Assembly: GCF_036588685.1 (NCBI RefSeq) | Contig: NC_086375.1 | Coordinates: 44,733,270-44,797,269 of the forward strand | DNA length: 64,000 nt | DNA from: Mytilus trossulus | Taxonomy: Eukaryota; Mollusca; Bivalvia; Mytilida; Mytilidae | Direction of reading: 5' to 3' | In this document: one piece after another, positions 24,261 to 34,700 of the stretch | Layout of the letters: each line of letters opens with the position of its first letter | How positions within the stretch are numbered: position 1 is the stretch's first letter | Position numbers and translations under genes: made by a program | Notes under the pieces: generated by a model | The model's database searches: none | The model's input: the letters and a program-made list of their open reading frames with translations, nothing else | What the model was told of the DNA's origin: nothing

Positions 24261-24510
24261 GTTAACTGACCGTAGGCTTTTTGTCCACGATCACCGATAA
24301 TGTTGCGTTTTTGTGATATTTGTATAAAAAAACATTATTTTAGATACTTTCAACATTCAAACAGTCAAGGTCAGCAAAGCAGGCAAGACATTTCAACGTG
24401 CCGTTTATACGCTTGCATTGACACAAACGTGAGCTAGTTATTATTATAACACTTGTGTTAAGGGTGATGAGGGATACATATGACAAGCCTTTTATGTCAA
24501 AAACCCGATA

Positions 24511-25526
24511 AAGTAACGCGTTAACATTTAACGCGATAAAATCACATTTAACGCGATAAATGTAGTTTAAACGCGTTAAAATTATTTTTAACGCGTAAAT
24601 TGATAATTTAACACGTTAGGCAATTCACTACAAAAAATGACAGAAAAACTTTCTACTTTTGCCTTAACTAAGTTTTAAGACGTCAGGTTTTACTCGAAAC
24701 CTAATAAATGAAATGGCCGGATGTGTAATATCTTCGTCAATTAATGCGATAATGTTGAGATAAGCAGAACATTACGTAAAAGCTTCTTTAACGCATAAAA
24801 TGCAACTTTAACGCGTTAAATGTTATCTTAACGTTTTAAAAGCAAGTTTAACGTGTTAAAAGCATTTTTAACGCGTTTAATGCAACTTTAACGCGTTAGA
24901 TGTAAATGTTATGCGTTAAAAGCAAGTTTAATGCGTTAGAAGCAACTTGAATGCGTAAAATGCAGTTTTAACACGTTAAATGTTATTTCAACGCATTAAA
25001 TGCATCTTCAACGCGTTAAATGCAACTTTAACGCGTTTAATGTAACTGTAACGCGTTTAATCAACTTTCACTCTTTTAATGCAACTTCAACGCGTCAAAA
25101 GCAACTTTAACGCGGTAAAAGCAACTTTAACGCGTTGAAAGCAACTTTAACGCGTTAAAAGCAACTTTAACGCGTTAAATGCAACTTTAACGCGTTTAAT
25201 GCAACTTTAACGCGTTAAATGCAACTTTAACACGTTGAATGCAACTTTGACGCGTTAAATGCAACTTAAACGCGTTAAATGCAGTTTTAACGCTTTGAAT
25301 GCAATTTTAACGCGTTAAATGTAACTGTTACGCGTTAAAGCAACTTTCACTCGTTGAATACAACTTCAACACGTTATAAGCAACTTTACCGCGTTGAAAG
25401 CAACTTTAACGCGTTAAAAGCAACTTTAACGCATTTAATGCAAATTAACGCGTTAAATGTAATTTTAACGCGTTAAATGCAACTTTAACGCGTTAAATGT
25501 TATTTTAACACGTTAAAAACAAATTT
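24511..25526. repeat. Left minisatellite array, 20-bp palindromic unit
   Basis: Dozens of head-to-tail copies of a 20-bp unit, best described as GCAACTTTAACGCGTTAAAT. The 14-bp core TTTAACGCGTTAAA is a perfect palindrome centred on ACGCGT. Copies in the middle (about 25080-25260) are the most uniform, while the edges are more diverged and include TTTATCGCG variants, consistent with expansion from the centre. The array is much richer in CpG than its surroundings. Confidence 0.9.
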
Positions 25527-26399
25527 AGATTTACATTTGTCAACCTGTCTTTACGCTTCGTCTTGAATAAATTTTGTTTATTTGTCAAGTTTTTCAGATA
25601 CTTTACTTCGACTTTTTGCATCATGTGATGTCTGTATCTAACATTAAAGTTTACCATAAACTGGTAGTTTGACGTATACTTACATAAGTCTCTACAGGTG
25701 AATTTTGTAAAATAAATTTTAAAACAAGAGGCCTTTAATAGCGTACATCGAGCATCTAGTAAACCATGCCCAATAATGTAACGAATCTGTGCCAAAAGAA
25801 AGAGGATGACCATTTGATATCCATTGGGGAAGGAGAATGTTATTCTTTGTTTTTACTACTTAATACTAAGTCGAGGTTTTTTTCGCCGCGCAATCATTCA
25901 TTTTCGACATTTTGACCTCTAAATACTACGTTGTTTTGTAATATGGCATGTACGGAGAACAGATTATTTATCCCCCCTCTCTAAAATGGGCGCTAATATG
26001 AATGCCCTACCTGTAAAGCTGAAAGAAACTGTCTCTCTGTCCGTCCGAATTTTGTTCAAGGTTATGATTTTCTTTCTGATATTGTTTGACTCTAACCCCA
26101 TTGTTTTATTTTTTATTTACATTGAGTCATAAATCACATTTATTCGGTAAGTGTTTCATCATAAGTTTTTTTAATACTAGTATGTCATTTGTTTGAGTAA
26201 AACCATTTCAGTTGATATTTCAAAGTGTGTCTTTCTATGTTGTGATTTTACATTATTGTTTCAAGATGGATAGGTGTTAGTGCCTATCTATACGTTTAAA
26301 TCCACTGCATTTGTTTGCACCTGTCCTAAGTCGGGTACCTGGTACCGTATCAAAATGTCATTTTTTGATGTGCTTCATAAGTGTTTCCATTTGTTTTAT
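25527..26399. other. Interior of the 5.3-kb element, no gene
   Basis: Mixed repeat-like sequence. Includes CTGTCTCTCTGTCCGTCCGA near 26030, typical of bivalve repeats. The minus-strand frame at 25505-25813 has no recognisable domain and overlaps the array edge, so I do not call it. Confidence 0.4.
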
Positions 26400-27660
26400 A
26401 GATTACTAGAACACACCCGTGATATCGCGGGTCCGTGACTGAATTAAAGTCTATAACTATGCGCAAGACTTATTTTTGTATTAGTATTGTCATCTGATAA
26501 AGTCATGCCGATTATAAGATAGTTATCACAGTTTTCTCTGCTTTCAAATCTTTCTGTTTGAACCCGTCTAACTGAAACTTATCAATTATTGGTAATATTA
26601 ATTATTTGGAAAACAAAAGGTCCTGGGATGGAGTATTTTTTTTAATCAACAGCATTGTCCTATATTAGTTATAAATAAAGTTGAATTCTTTGATTCGCTG
26701 TTTTGCGTTATGCCCGCTAACAAATTGAAAACTGTACCTATACGCCTTATTTTTAGTATTCGTATTGTTATCTTATAAAGTCTTACTGATTAAAATACTA
26801 CAAAAGGTAACAATTTGACAATTTAGTAGTGTCAACCCTGTGATTATGACCCGTGTATATAGCATATCCTGAATACACCGTTTGGTGGTGCGCCTGTCAA
26901 ATGCGAAACGTACAGATAAGGTAGTAGGTAACAGATGAATATACTATTGGTATCGGTATCGGACTCGACCCGGAACTTTTTAGGTGTCAGACCACCAATT
27001 AAAAGTCCCTATCTGTTCAACCAAATTTTGCAATTTTCATAGCTTTCTAAAAATTTTATCTTAAGTTTAACCTCTTACAAACCAGGTATGTCCTGAATCG
27101 TACAGGTATCACCTTTCTTCATGCCAATTTTCGACATACCTTTAAAGCCATATAAGAAAGAAGAGACCTTCCGAATGGATGTACCACTAAAAATAACCTC
27201 TGGTTTTCTTGAAATCTTAAATTAGTATACTATGGAGCGCATTAATCCTCAATTTTTAATTTCAAGTCATAGACAAGTAAATTTGGGCTCAAAATGGTCT
27301 AAATATATTTCTCTTTCACCAAAAGTTTCATTTCTGCAAATTTGTTGGGTAATTTAAGTAAACAATGACATCAAATGCACTATTTTTTGTCCCGAGTAGG
27401 CCTACTTTTACATACGTTCTAAATTTGAGGGAGTAATTGGTGGTCTGACACCTTTAATTATTGGCGTAATTTTAGTATTATAGATACCGTTGGCTTTCCT
27501 GTTTTTACACTAGTCTTTTTTAAGGCCCTTTGTAAATTCGACAAAATAACGGCTTTAATTTAACCGAGAACTGACACACTTCGTTGCTTCCGCCAAGTTT
27601 CGGGAAGATCAGAGAATTAGAAATAGGATCACTATACATAAGAGATAAAACAGTTGTTTA
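26400..27660. repeat. Bivalve interspersed repeat, split by a MITE
   Basis: Contains the phrases ACCCGTGATATCGCGGGTCC, TATTGGTATCGGTATCGGAC and GACTCGACCCGGAACTTTTT, which I recognise from a widespread bivalve repeat. The text CGGAACTT-TTTA-ATTATTGGC is interrupted at 26983 by the MITE and resumes at 27457, so it represents the empty site. Confidence 0.65.
26983..27452. mobile_element. MITE with GGTGTCAGACCACCAATTA termini
   Basis: Left terminus GGTGTCAGACCACCAATTA is perfectly inverted at the right end (TAATTGGTGGTCTGACACC). TTTA flanks both sides (26979-26982 and 27453-27456), a 4-bp target duplication that agrees with the reconstructed empty site. 470 bp, non-coding. Confidence 0.85.
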
Positions 27661-27721
27661 AAAATGTAACGTTGGACATCCGTTTGTTTCACAAAGTTTT
27701 GAAAATAACACGGGAAAACAT

Positions 27722-27740
27722 ATATATATATATATATACT
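27722..27740. repeat. (TA)n microsatellite
   Basis: About nine to ten uninterrupted TA units. Confidence 0.8.
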
Positions 27741-27815
27741 GAATTAGTTTTTATAATGGTTAGTGTTTGTTAACATTTTATTTTGTTTTGCAGAGGAAAT
27801 TTCGAAGATTCTGTT

Positions 27816-28457
27816 TTAAAACATAGGGGTTGTAGGAACAGCGTGCATGCCGTTACAGTGAAGGCTGTAATTCATTCCTGAGTGTGCTAAAATGGTATCG
27901 TCTTCATTAGTGTCATCTTCTTGTGTTTGTGGTGGTATGTTTTCATTTGCAGCACTTGTTTTTGGTAGTATGTTGTTCAAGATACCTGTTACAAATAGGA
28001 CATTAGAACTTGTATGGTTTTAGTTAACAAACCGAGATTCCTATTTTGAAATCTGGTTTGTTAAGGAGAATGGTTTAATCGTGAGAGGATGACGAAATGT
28101 AATATCTTCATTATCCTCCTCGTCTGAAATGTCCTGGGGTTGAAGTCATAAAACTTTGCTCAGTGCTCGGAGCACAAAAATCGTGCTCGAAACATGAAAT
28201 CCAGCATTTTCATTTGTTGATTTCCGAGTACGAGTACAAAAACTGACTCACAAGGCCAGACCTGACGGTCATTAAACTTTTGAGCATGATTTTTGTACTC
28301 AGACTCGAAAATCAAATGGCTGAATTTCATGTTTCGAGCATGATTTTTGTGCTTGGAGCACTGAGCAAAGTTTTATGCCTTCACAACACGCTACTCCAAA
28401 AAATTTGAACAGATCATAGTATTCGTTAGCAACATTATTCCATAACTCCAACCAACG
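27816..28457 (-). pseudogene. Decayed coding remnant inside the 5.3-kb element
   Basis: Three open blocks in the same direction look coding. Block 1 (about 28457-28378) reads RWLELWNNVANEYYDLFKFF and on to GVACC. It is cut by a fold-back MITE (28146-28377). Block 2 (28145-28041) is acidic and includes DISDEEDNEDITFRHPLTIK before a TAG. Block 3 (27985-27816) follows an acceptor-like TTTGTAACAG, is Asp/Glu-rich (QTQEDDTNEDDT) and ends MHAVPTTPMF-stop. Block 1 begins where the right minisatellite begins, so these may be leftovers of the element's own gene. I do not recognise the family and see no DDE motif; coding potential is inferred from composition and continuity only. Confidence 0.35.
28146..28377. 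mobile_element. Fold-back MITE with CATAAAACTTTGCTCAGTGC termini
   Basis: The left arm CATAAAACTTTGCTCAGTGC and its continuation GAGCACAAAAATC-TGCTCGAAACATGAAAT are mirrored by the right arm ending AGCAAAGTTTTATG. Arms of at least 60 bp make most of the element a hairpin. Exact ends are uncertain by about 10 bp because GTTG/CAAC flanks are also inverted. It interrupts the coding remnant. Confidence 0.8.
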
Positions 28458-28476
28458 ATGTTTTATCGCGTTAAAC

Positions 28477-29478
28477 AGGCGCGTAGCTCCCTATACGCCA
28501 ACACGCAGTTGCGTGCACATCGGTTCGGCATGCAAAAAAAATTATTGCAAAATTAAAAATTTATAAATCAAATTTTAAAGGAAATACATATGTTGTCACT
28601 TTTTTGATTGATGAAATGTCATTAAATAACGGCATTTGGTTTCAAAATATAAGTTTTATTGGAGATCATGCATGACAAAATCGGACACTGTAACTTGTAT
28701 CTTTCTCAAGATTTGAATTTGTTATACTCAGTAGTTTCGGAGCACATTTTACAGAGTACGGTTTATCTGTTTGGAATGAGATGTACCAATCGGCGTTAGC
28801 TTTAAACCCTTCGATATCGTTGAAATTATGCCACGGCGATGTGTTCGAGGGACTACCAGAGCCACTCATCCTGCAAACACGCCAAAACAGTATTGGAAAG
28901 TCTCATTCAAACTTTATTTTGCGTTTATAGACCATATGATAATGGAACTGGAGAGTTGAGTCGCGTCTGGTATTATCAGAAAATCGCTTCTTTGTGTCGT
29001 ATCTGCTTCCTCGTGTTGTAGGAAATATACAGATAATCTTTATTGCAAAAAACATGAAACCTTGACGGGTTAAAATATAACAAACGAACAAATCTCAACA
29101 TTTTCTGAGACATACGAAACTGACCTGGTATGTAATTTTGACGAATTCAATTGGGAGGTCGCTCGATGGCAAACACGTACACTGGTTTATAACATCTCGC
29201 GAATGCTACCGTGGTGACCTATCAGTGTACTACGTCTGTTGAAATTAAATGTACGATCAACAATGACCAATGACAGGTTATCATCGCTAGCATTACTGCA
29301 TATTCAACGAGATTTCAGTGTGAATATTGACAAATAAATAGACCCGAAGAGCAGATTTTGGACAATTTTGAGAAAAGAAAAAAAAACATTTTCTTGCATA
29401 AAAGGGTCCCAAAAATTTTTCGCCTCGCTCCGCTCGGCGGTAGGTGCTTGCACATCGTTTCTTTCTAGCTACGCCCCT
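28477..29478. mobile_element. Nested DNA transposon with AGGSGCGTAGCT termini
   Basis: Ends AGGCGCGTAGCT and AGCTACGCCCCT are inverted repeats with one mismatch. GTTAAAC is duplicated on both sides (28470-28476, 29479-29485), and removing one copy plus the insert restores a normal minisatellite unit. The terminus resembles hAT-type CAGGGGCG ends, but the duplication reads as 7 bp instead of 8. Near the right end is the palindromic phrase CGCCTCGCTCCGCTCGGCG. Carries one short minus-strand open exon (28666-28869). Confidence 0.75.
28666..28869 (-). CDS. Short exon-like ORF within the nested element
   Basis: A 67-codon frame (start MSGSGSPSNTSPWHNFNDIE, end VRFCHA-stop). It is preceded on the minus strand by TTGGCGTGTTTGCAG-G, a good splice acceptor directly before the ATG, and followed about 10 nt after the stop by AATAAA (TTTATT at about 28656). 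Codon usage looks less random than the surroundings. I do not recognise the protein. It may be a terminal exon carried by the transposon, a captured host exon, or chance. Confidence 0.3.
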   Translation of the reverse strand: MSGSGSPSNTSPWHNFNDIEGFKANADWYISFQTDKPYSVKCAPKLLSITNSNLEKDTSYSVRFCHA

Positions 29479-30294
29479 GTTAAACGATGTTTTAACGCGT
29501 TAAATGAAGTTTTAACGCGTTAAATGGAGTTTTATCGCGTTGAATGATGTTTTAACGCGTTAAAATAATGTATCGTAGCAACGTTTTTGTGTTGAATTTA
29601 ACGCGTTAATGTGATTTATTATGACACATGTGGCCAGTGCGACGGATATTTTATCGCGATAAACGTCAATTTTCACCTACGGGATAAATCCCAAACTTGA
29701 TAATTGCAAAGTTTAACGCGTTAAATATATTGATTTCTTTTCGCGTTAAAGTCTTGTTTTAACGCGTTAAAACTGTATTTATCGCGTTAAATGTGATTTT
29801 ATTTAACGCGTTACTTTATCGGGTTTTTGACATGATCGGCCTCTCATAGACACATGCTATGGAATATCCGTTTCACAGATGACAGCGGAGATGTACCATT
29901 CGTATCTTTCGTCTATCTTTTGCTGTCTCATAGTTCGGTGTCACATTTTATAATATTCATGTTCTAGTATTTAAAAATTGATTTAATAATACAAATGTGA
30001 TTGCACAATCAATACAAATTTCTTCGAAAGCTTTCCATCTGCAGAATGTACTGTTACATTGAGATTTGTTCTATGAATATGGCAATAAAGAAAACTTTTG
30101 AACGAAAGTTAGTAGTGCTTTGTGTAAATTTGTTAAAAAACATTTTTTACAAGTGCCAATCCTACACACTTAAGGATCGGTGATTTGTGAGAAGCAAGAA
30201 AGCGGTCTTAGTATTCCTAAACTCAGTATAAAATTAACTACACCGGTGACGTTTTCCGGTACAGAATCCCTACTTATGTTCCATTGGCAAAACA

Positions 30295-30440
30295 AATACC
30301 ACCAATCGGCAATATCCACCAAGACTCGCATTGGTTGGATTGATTGAAGTCCATGCAGCACCAATCAGTTAACGCAAACGTTACCACATGATATTTTACG
30401 TCGAAACGTCATAAACCTCTCTGGCAACCTTGTATCAGAT
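30295..30440 (+). promoter_or_regulatory. Candidate upstream promoter P1 of the coiled-coil repeat gene
   Basis: Two CCAAT boxes (CCACCAATCGGC near 30299, CACCAATCAG near 30359) and an inverted ATTGG lie upstream of CACATGA, then ACGTCGAAACGTCATA. The CACATGA/ACGTC-AAACGTCATA pair recurs about 980 bp downstream in P2 at similar distance from a splice donor. Confidence 0.45.
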
Positions 30441-30539
30441 TAGAACGTTGCTATCTATCTGCCTGCTGCTTTTATACGCCTGAATATCTAAAGTTGAATT
30501 TCGAAAGTTTTGTGAAGATTGTAGGAATCAAATTGTAAG
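30441..30539 (+). other. Candidate non-coding first exon 1a
   Basis: Ends at TTGTAAG followed by GTAAGAC, a strong donor. The 5' limit is a guess from the promoter motifs; no long open frame is present. It could splice to the exon starting at 31746. Confidence 0.4.
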
Positions 30540-31354
30540 GTAAGACTATTTATTTTTGTCTTAAACGCAATTTTCCGAAGTAAACCAAATCCAAATAAAG
30601 ATTAGCGAACATAATTGATGCATTTGTTTTCCTGTAAACTATTAATGAAGTTTCTTGTTTCTCCAACCTCAATGTCTGACGCAAGTAAAATCAGTGTATT
30701 ATTCTGACCATTCAAGTTTACAGCAAGGCTAAAGAGTGAGAATAAAGAACTATTTCAATATTGGTTGTTTGAAAGAACCATGTATATAAAATAATCGTGT
30801 ACAAAAGCCTCTTGTATTTAAAGTAAAGAAATAAAATGGCTATTGTTTAGTTTTTGCTGGCCTGAAAATAATGAACAATGATTAACATAAAATTATGTAA
30901 AATTGTGCACCATAAACATATAAAATTATTATAAAGTTAGTTAATTGATTGATTTGTTGCTGTTTGCTTAACGTCCAGTGGCAAATATTTCATTCATTTT
31001 CAACACGATAAAGTTAGTTGAATCCAATCTGTTTTCTAGCATTTCAGAAGTAATAAGTTAACACAAGTAAGCACATATAGTACCAGTTGAAATTTAAAGA
31101 ATACTGTATATAAAACTCCGCGACCGAAGAGCTTTTCTTGATTTACCTTCCCCAGTTACGCTCACATGTATCATGGATGTAGAAGCACGTAGACACATTT
31201 GAAGCAACATAACACGAATGTACCTTATAAAGAATGGCAAAATTGATCTTAGGTCAACTTTACATAGAGGTTGTTGGAACCCTTGAAAACTGCTGTTAAA
31301 ATAATACTATTTGCTATTGATGCTCTTAGAACAGGGATCATGTACAGTTAAACC

Positions 31355-31440
31355 TCGGCCGAAACTATGTCACATGATCCTTGACGTCTAAACGTCATAG
31401 TTCTGATATTTCTTTGGCAACGTCGCCAGTTTGTTAACTT
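31355..31440 (+). promoter_or_regulatory. Candidate proximal promoter P2, similar to P1
   Basis: Contains CACATGATC, ACGTCTAAACGTCATAG and TTGGCAACGTCGCC, parallel in order and spacing to P1. The ACGTCAT motifs are CRE-like half sites. Confidence 0.45.
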
Positions 31441-31525
31441 GCCTTCAGCAGTGTACACGCTTTTTTTAAACGATTCTAAACTAATACAACTATTTGTCCG
31501 AGATTCAGAAATCGAGAATAAGTTG
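31441..31525 (+). other. Candidate non-coding first exon 1b
   Basis: Ends AGTTG before GTAAGTTTTT, a good donor; the next acceptor with an ATG-containing exon is at 31746. The 5' limit is approximate. Confidence 0.45.
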
Positions 31526-31752
31526 GTAAGTTTTTATTCACATTAAAAAAAACACAGAGATATTGCATAAACGAGCAATAGATTAAATAAACCAAACATT
31601 TCAGTGTTTTATCGGATGAAAAAAAATAAGACATACGCATGAGAGAGAGAAAAAGATAGTTTTGATTACAACAAATTAGGAATAAATATAAAAAAAAACC
31701 TTTAAAATTAGTTTTACTGTAACATTTCCTTTCCTTTTTTTCCAGAATAGAA

Positions 31753-34700
31753 ATGGAGACCGATAATAACAGTCTTGAATGGAATATCCGAACTTTAATG
31801 GTGTCATTATTTCAAGCTGCTTTCAGGTAGGTACTGACTACCATTTCTATGATATATGTTCGCACTGGTTTTATATTTTAACAAATTTTATTTTCTAGAC
31901 TAAATTCATTATAGAATGTAAGAACTATTGAACATTGTCTATAACCAAATTAAAGATTATAACAATACAAGAATTGTTATTACTTCAATTAGATATACCT
32001 TTCAGGCGCGGATCCAGAAGGGGGGTCCGGACGATCAATGCATTTGATTGGTGACATTTAGTTGGAACCCCCCCCCCCCCTTTTTGTCCGGGGTTAGGAA
32101 CCCCTTTTTTAATTGTATGGATCCGCCCCTGCCTTTTGTCTAATTCTGAAAAAAATGGCATTCAGTGAGTCTGATTGCTCCGTTTGAACCTGCCCTCTTC
32201 ACTATTTATGCATCTTATTGAATGTGGTCGCATGGTTCTGAATATTCATTTGTTTCATTTTCAGCGAAATAGAAGCTAACATTATGTCTGGTGCACAAAC
32301 AGTTAATCATAACGAGACAGAAATGCCATTGAAAAACAAAATAGAAGAAATAACAGTCGACGATGAATGTGCTGCTTTTTACAAATCCGTTAGAGATGCT
32401 GAATATAATAAACTCGTTGACGCATATGCCAGAGAAAATATGACCAAAGAAGAGAAGGAAAGAAATAAGATAGTAAGAGAACAAGAACAGATTATTTCAG
32501 CCAAAGAAATAACAGACGACGATGAATGTGCTGCCTTTTACAGTAGACTTGTTGATGCATATGCTAGAGAAAAGATGATCCAAGAAGAAAAGGAGAGAAA
32601 TAGGATAGTAAGACAACAAGAACAGATTATTTCAGCCAAAGAAGTAACAGACGACGATGAATGTACTGCCTTTTACAAATCCGTCAGAGATGCTGAATAC
32701 AGTAGACTTGTTGATGCATATGCTAGAGAAAAGATTATCCAAGAAGAAAAGGAGATAAATATGATAGTAAGAGAACAAGAACAGATTATTTCAGCCAAAG
32801 AAATAACAGACGACGATGAATGTGCTGCCTTTTACAAATCCGTCAGAGATACTGAATACAACAGACTTGTTGATGCATATGCCAAAGAGAAAACTATCAA
32901 AGAAGAAAAGGAGATAAATATGATAGTAAGAGAACAAGAACAGATTATTTCAGCCAAAGAAATAACAGACGACGATGAATGTGCTGCCTTTTACAAATCC
33001 GTCAGAGATACTGAATACAACAGACTTGTTGATGCATATGCCAAAGAGAAAACTATCAAAGAAGAGAAGGAAAGAAATAAGATAGTAAGAGAACAAGAAC
33101 AGATTATTTCAGCCAAAGAAATAACAGACGACGATGAATGTGCTGCCTTTTACAAATCCGTCAGAGATGCTGAATACAACAGACTTGTTGACGCATATAA
33201 CAAAGAGAAAACTATCAAAGAAGAAAAGGAGAGAAATAGGATAGTAAGAGAACAAGAACAGATTAGTTCAGCCAAAGAAGTAACAGACGACGATGAATGT
33301 GCTGCCTTTTACAAATCCGTCAGAGATGCTGAATACAACAGACTTGTTGACGCATATGCCAAAGAGAAAACTATCAAAGAAGAAAAGGAGAGAAAAGGGA
33401 TAGTAAGAGAACAAGAACAGATAAAGAAACAATTTGAAGAATTCTGGAAACCAGCCACCGACATTGGCTCACTGCGGCGTGATTCCCAGGAGGTATTTGA
33501 ATACATTAGTTTTAATGCACGTTTCGTCCACTCACTTGATCGTCTGAGTATTGGGTTTTAAGAAACGTAACTTTTTAACTATAATTACAGCAGTATTTAT
33601 TTTTGTGTAAGAACCTATAGTATTAGTGTTAATATTTAAAACAATTACACTTTCCAAAAAACAGCCGTCTTACCAATCAGAAGATCATGATTTTTTTTTT
33701 TCTTGTTGAATGAGAATGAAAAAAACGACCTGTTTCAATATTTCACATAGATAGGTAAAGTTTACAGTAATATCGCAATTTTCATATCTTCATATTATAT
33801 TATATATTTTTTTTCGACAGCCAAAAGACTATAAAGAGAAGGCTTTGACTTCACAACAAGAACGAGAAGAACCGTATCTTAAAGAGGAACAAGTAGAGAT
33901 AAGACAACCAGGACCCTTCCTTTCACCGGCGAGAGAAGAAAGAATAAACTCATTTGTGAGAGAACAGCATTACAATTATCAAAGCTTCCAAAGAACAGAC
34001 ATGTGGAATGCAGAGATCAACAGTAAGTATAGATAAAAAATTATGTCCAAGTACAAAAATCTGTGATTAAAAAAAAACATGACAAAAATCCTCAAAAAAA
34101 TCCACGATCACAGGTACACAATTTCAATATATGTGCAATCTTACTGTGTAGTTTCAGTGATTTGGGTTGAAAACTGTTGAAGAAATTGATCTCTCCCTTT
34201 CGTAAATAGTGCTGAACATATTGGAAAATAAAAAAAATGTAATGCAAAAGTTGAAGTGCTGGTGAACTTGTGACCTAAATAGACAAAAAAGTTTATTACT
34301 AGTACATGTCAATAAAAAATTACTGTAATAATGAGTTTAAGCTATTTGTTTGTGTTTCAACGTTTTCAAGTGTATAATTTACGAACATTCTTGCTTTGTT
34401 TTTTCAGAAGAACTAGACGGATCATTAATAAGTGAAACTGTTCCCACGAAGAAGGGACCTCTTCAGTGGATAGTCAACAAAGTATTTAAGGTAAATAGTA
34501 TTGATATTGCTATTCAATAAGATAATTTCAGTAGAAGATGAAACGACATTTTACAGCATTGATTCACATGTACTAGTGAAATGCTGTATATAATCATAAG
34601 TCATACTGAAACAAAATGTCAAAATAACATTAGATAAACGCAAATCAAAATATTCCTTATGAGTTACTGGGATGATCTTTCAAAACAGAAACTCCCCATT

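Larger units (their letters stand above)
24494..29833. mobile_element. 5.3-kb element with perfect 31-bp inverted termini and minisatellite arms
   Basis: The first 31 bases (starting ATGTCAAAAACCCGATAAAG) are an exact inverted copy of the last 31 (29803-29833), and matching continues inward with small gaps. Both subterminal regions are arrays of a 20-bp unit around TTTAACGCGTTAAA: about 1 kb on the left and several hundred bp on the right, the latter split by a nested element. The interior holds bivalve repeats (25530-27780) and decayed coding pieces on the minus strand (27816-28457). The outer target duplication is not clear; only AT flanks both GTC/GAC ends. Long termini built of tandem repeats recall fold-back (Galileo-like) elements, but I cannot assign a superfamily. 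Confidence 0.75.
28456..29833. repeat. Right minisatellite array, interrupted by a nested element
   Basis: Copies of the TTTAACGCGTTAAA unit at 28456-28476 and 29479-29833, read in the opposite sense to the left array. The units are more diverged here (GATG spacers, TTTATCGCG variants). The split is caused by the 1-kb insertion at 28477-29478. Confidence 0.8.

Noticed and set aside
24494-29833. CRISPR-like array
   Set aside because: Units are contiguous 20-bp palindromic satellites without unique spacers, in a eukaryotic genome.
30170-30364. 64-codon minus-strand frame in the promoter region
   Set aside because: It coincides with CCAAT-box promoter sequence, lacks splice context and similarity; judged to be chance.
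32215-32484. Minus-strand frame over the coiled-coil gene
   Set aside because: Shadow of the true plus-strand exon beginning at 32265.
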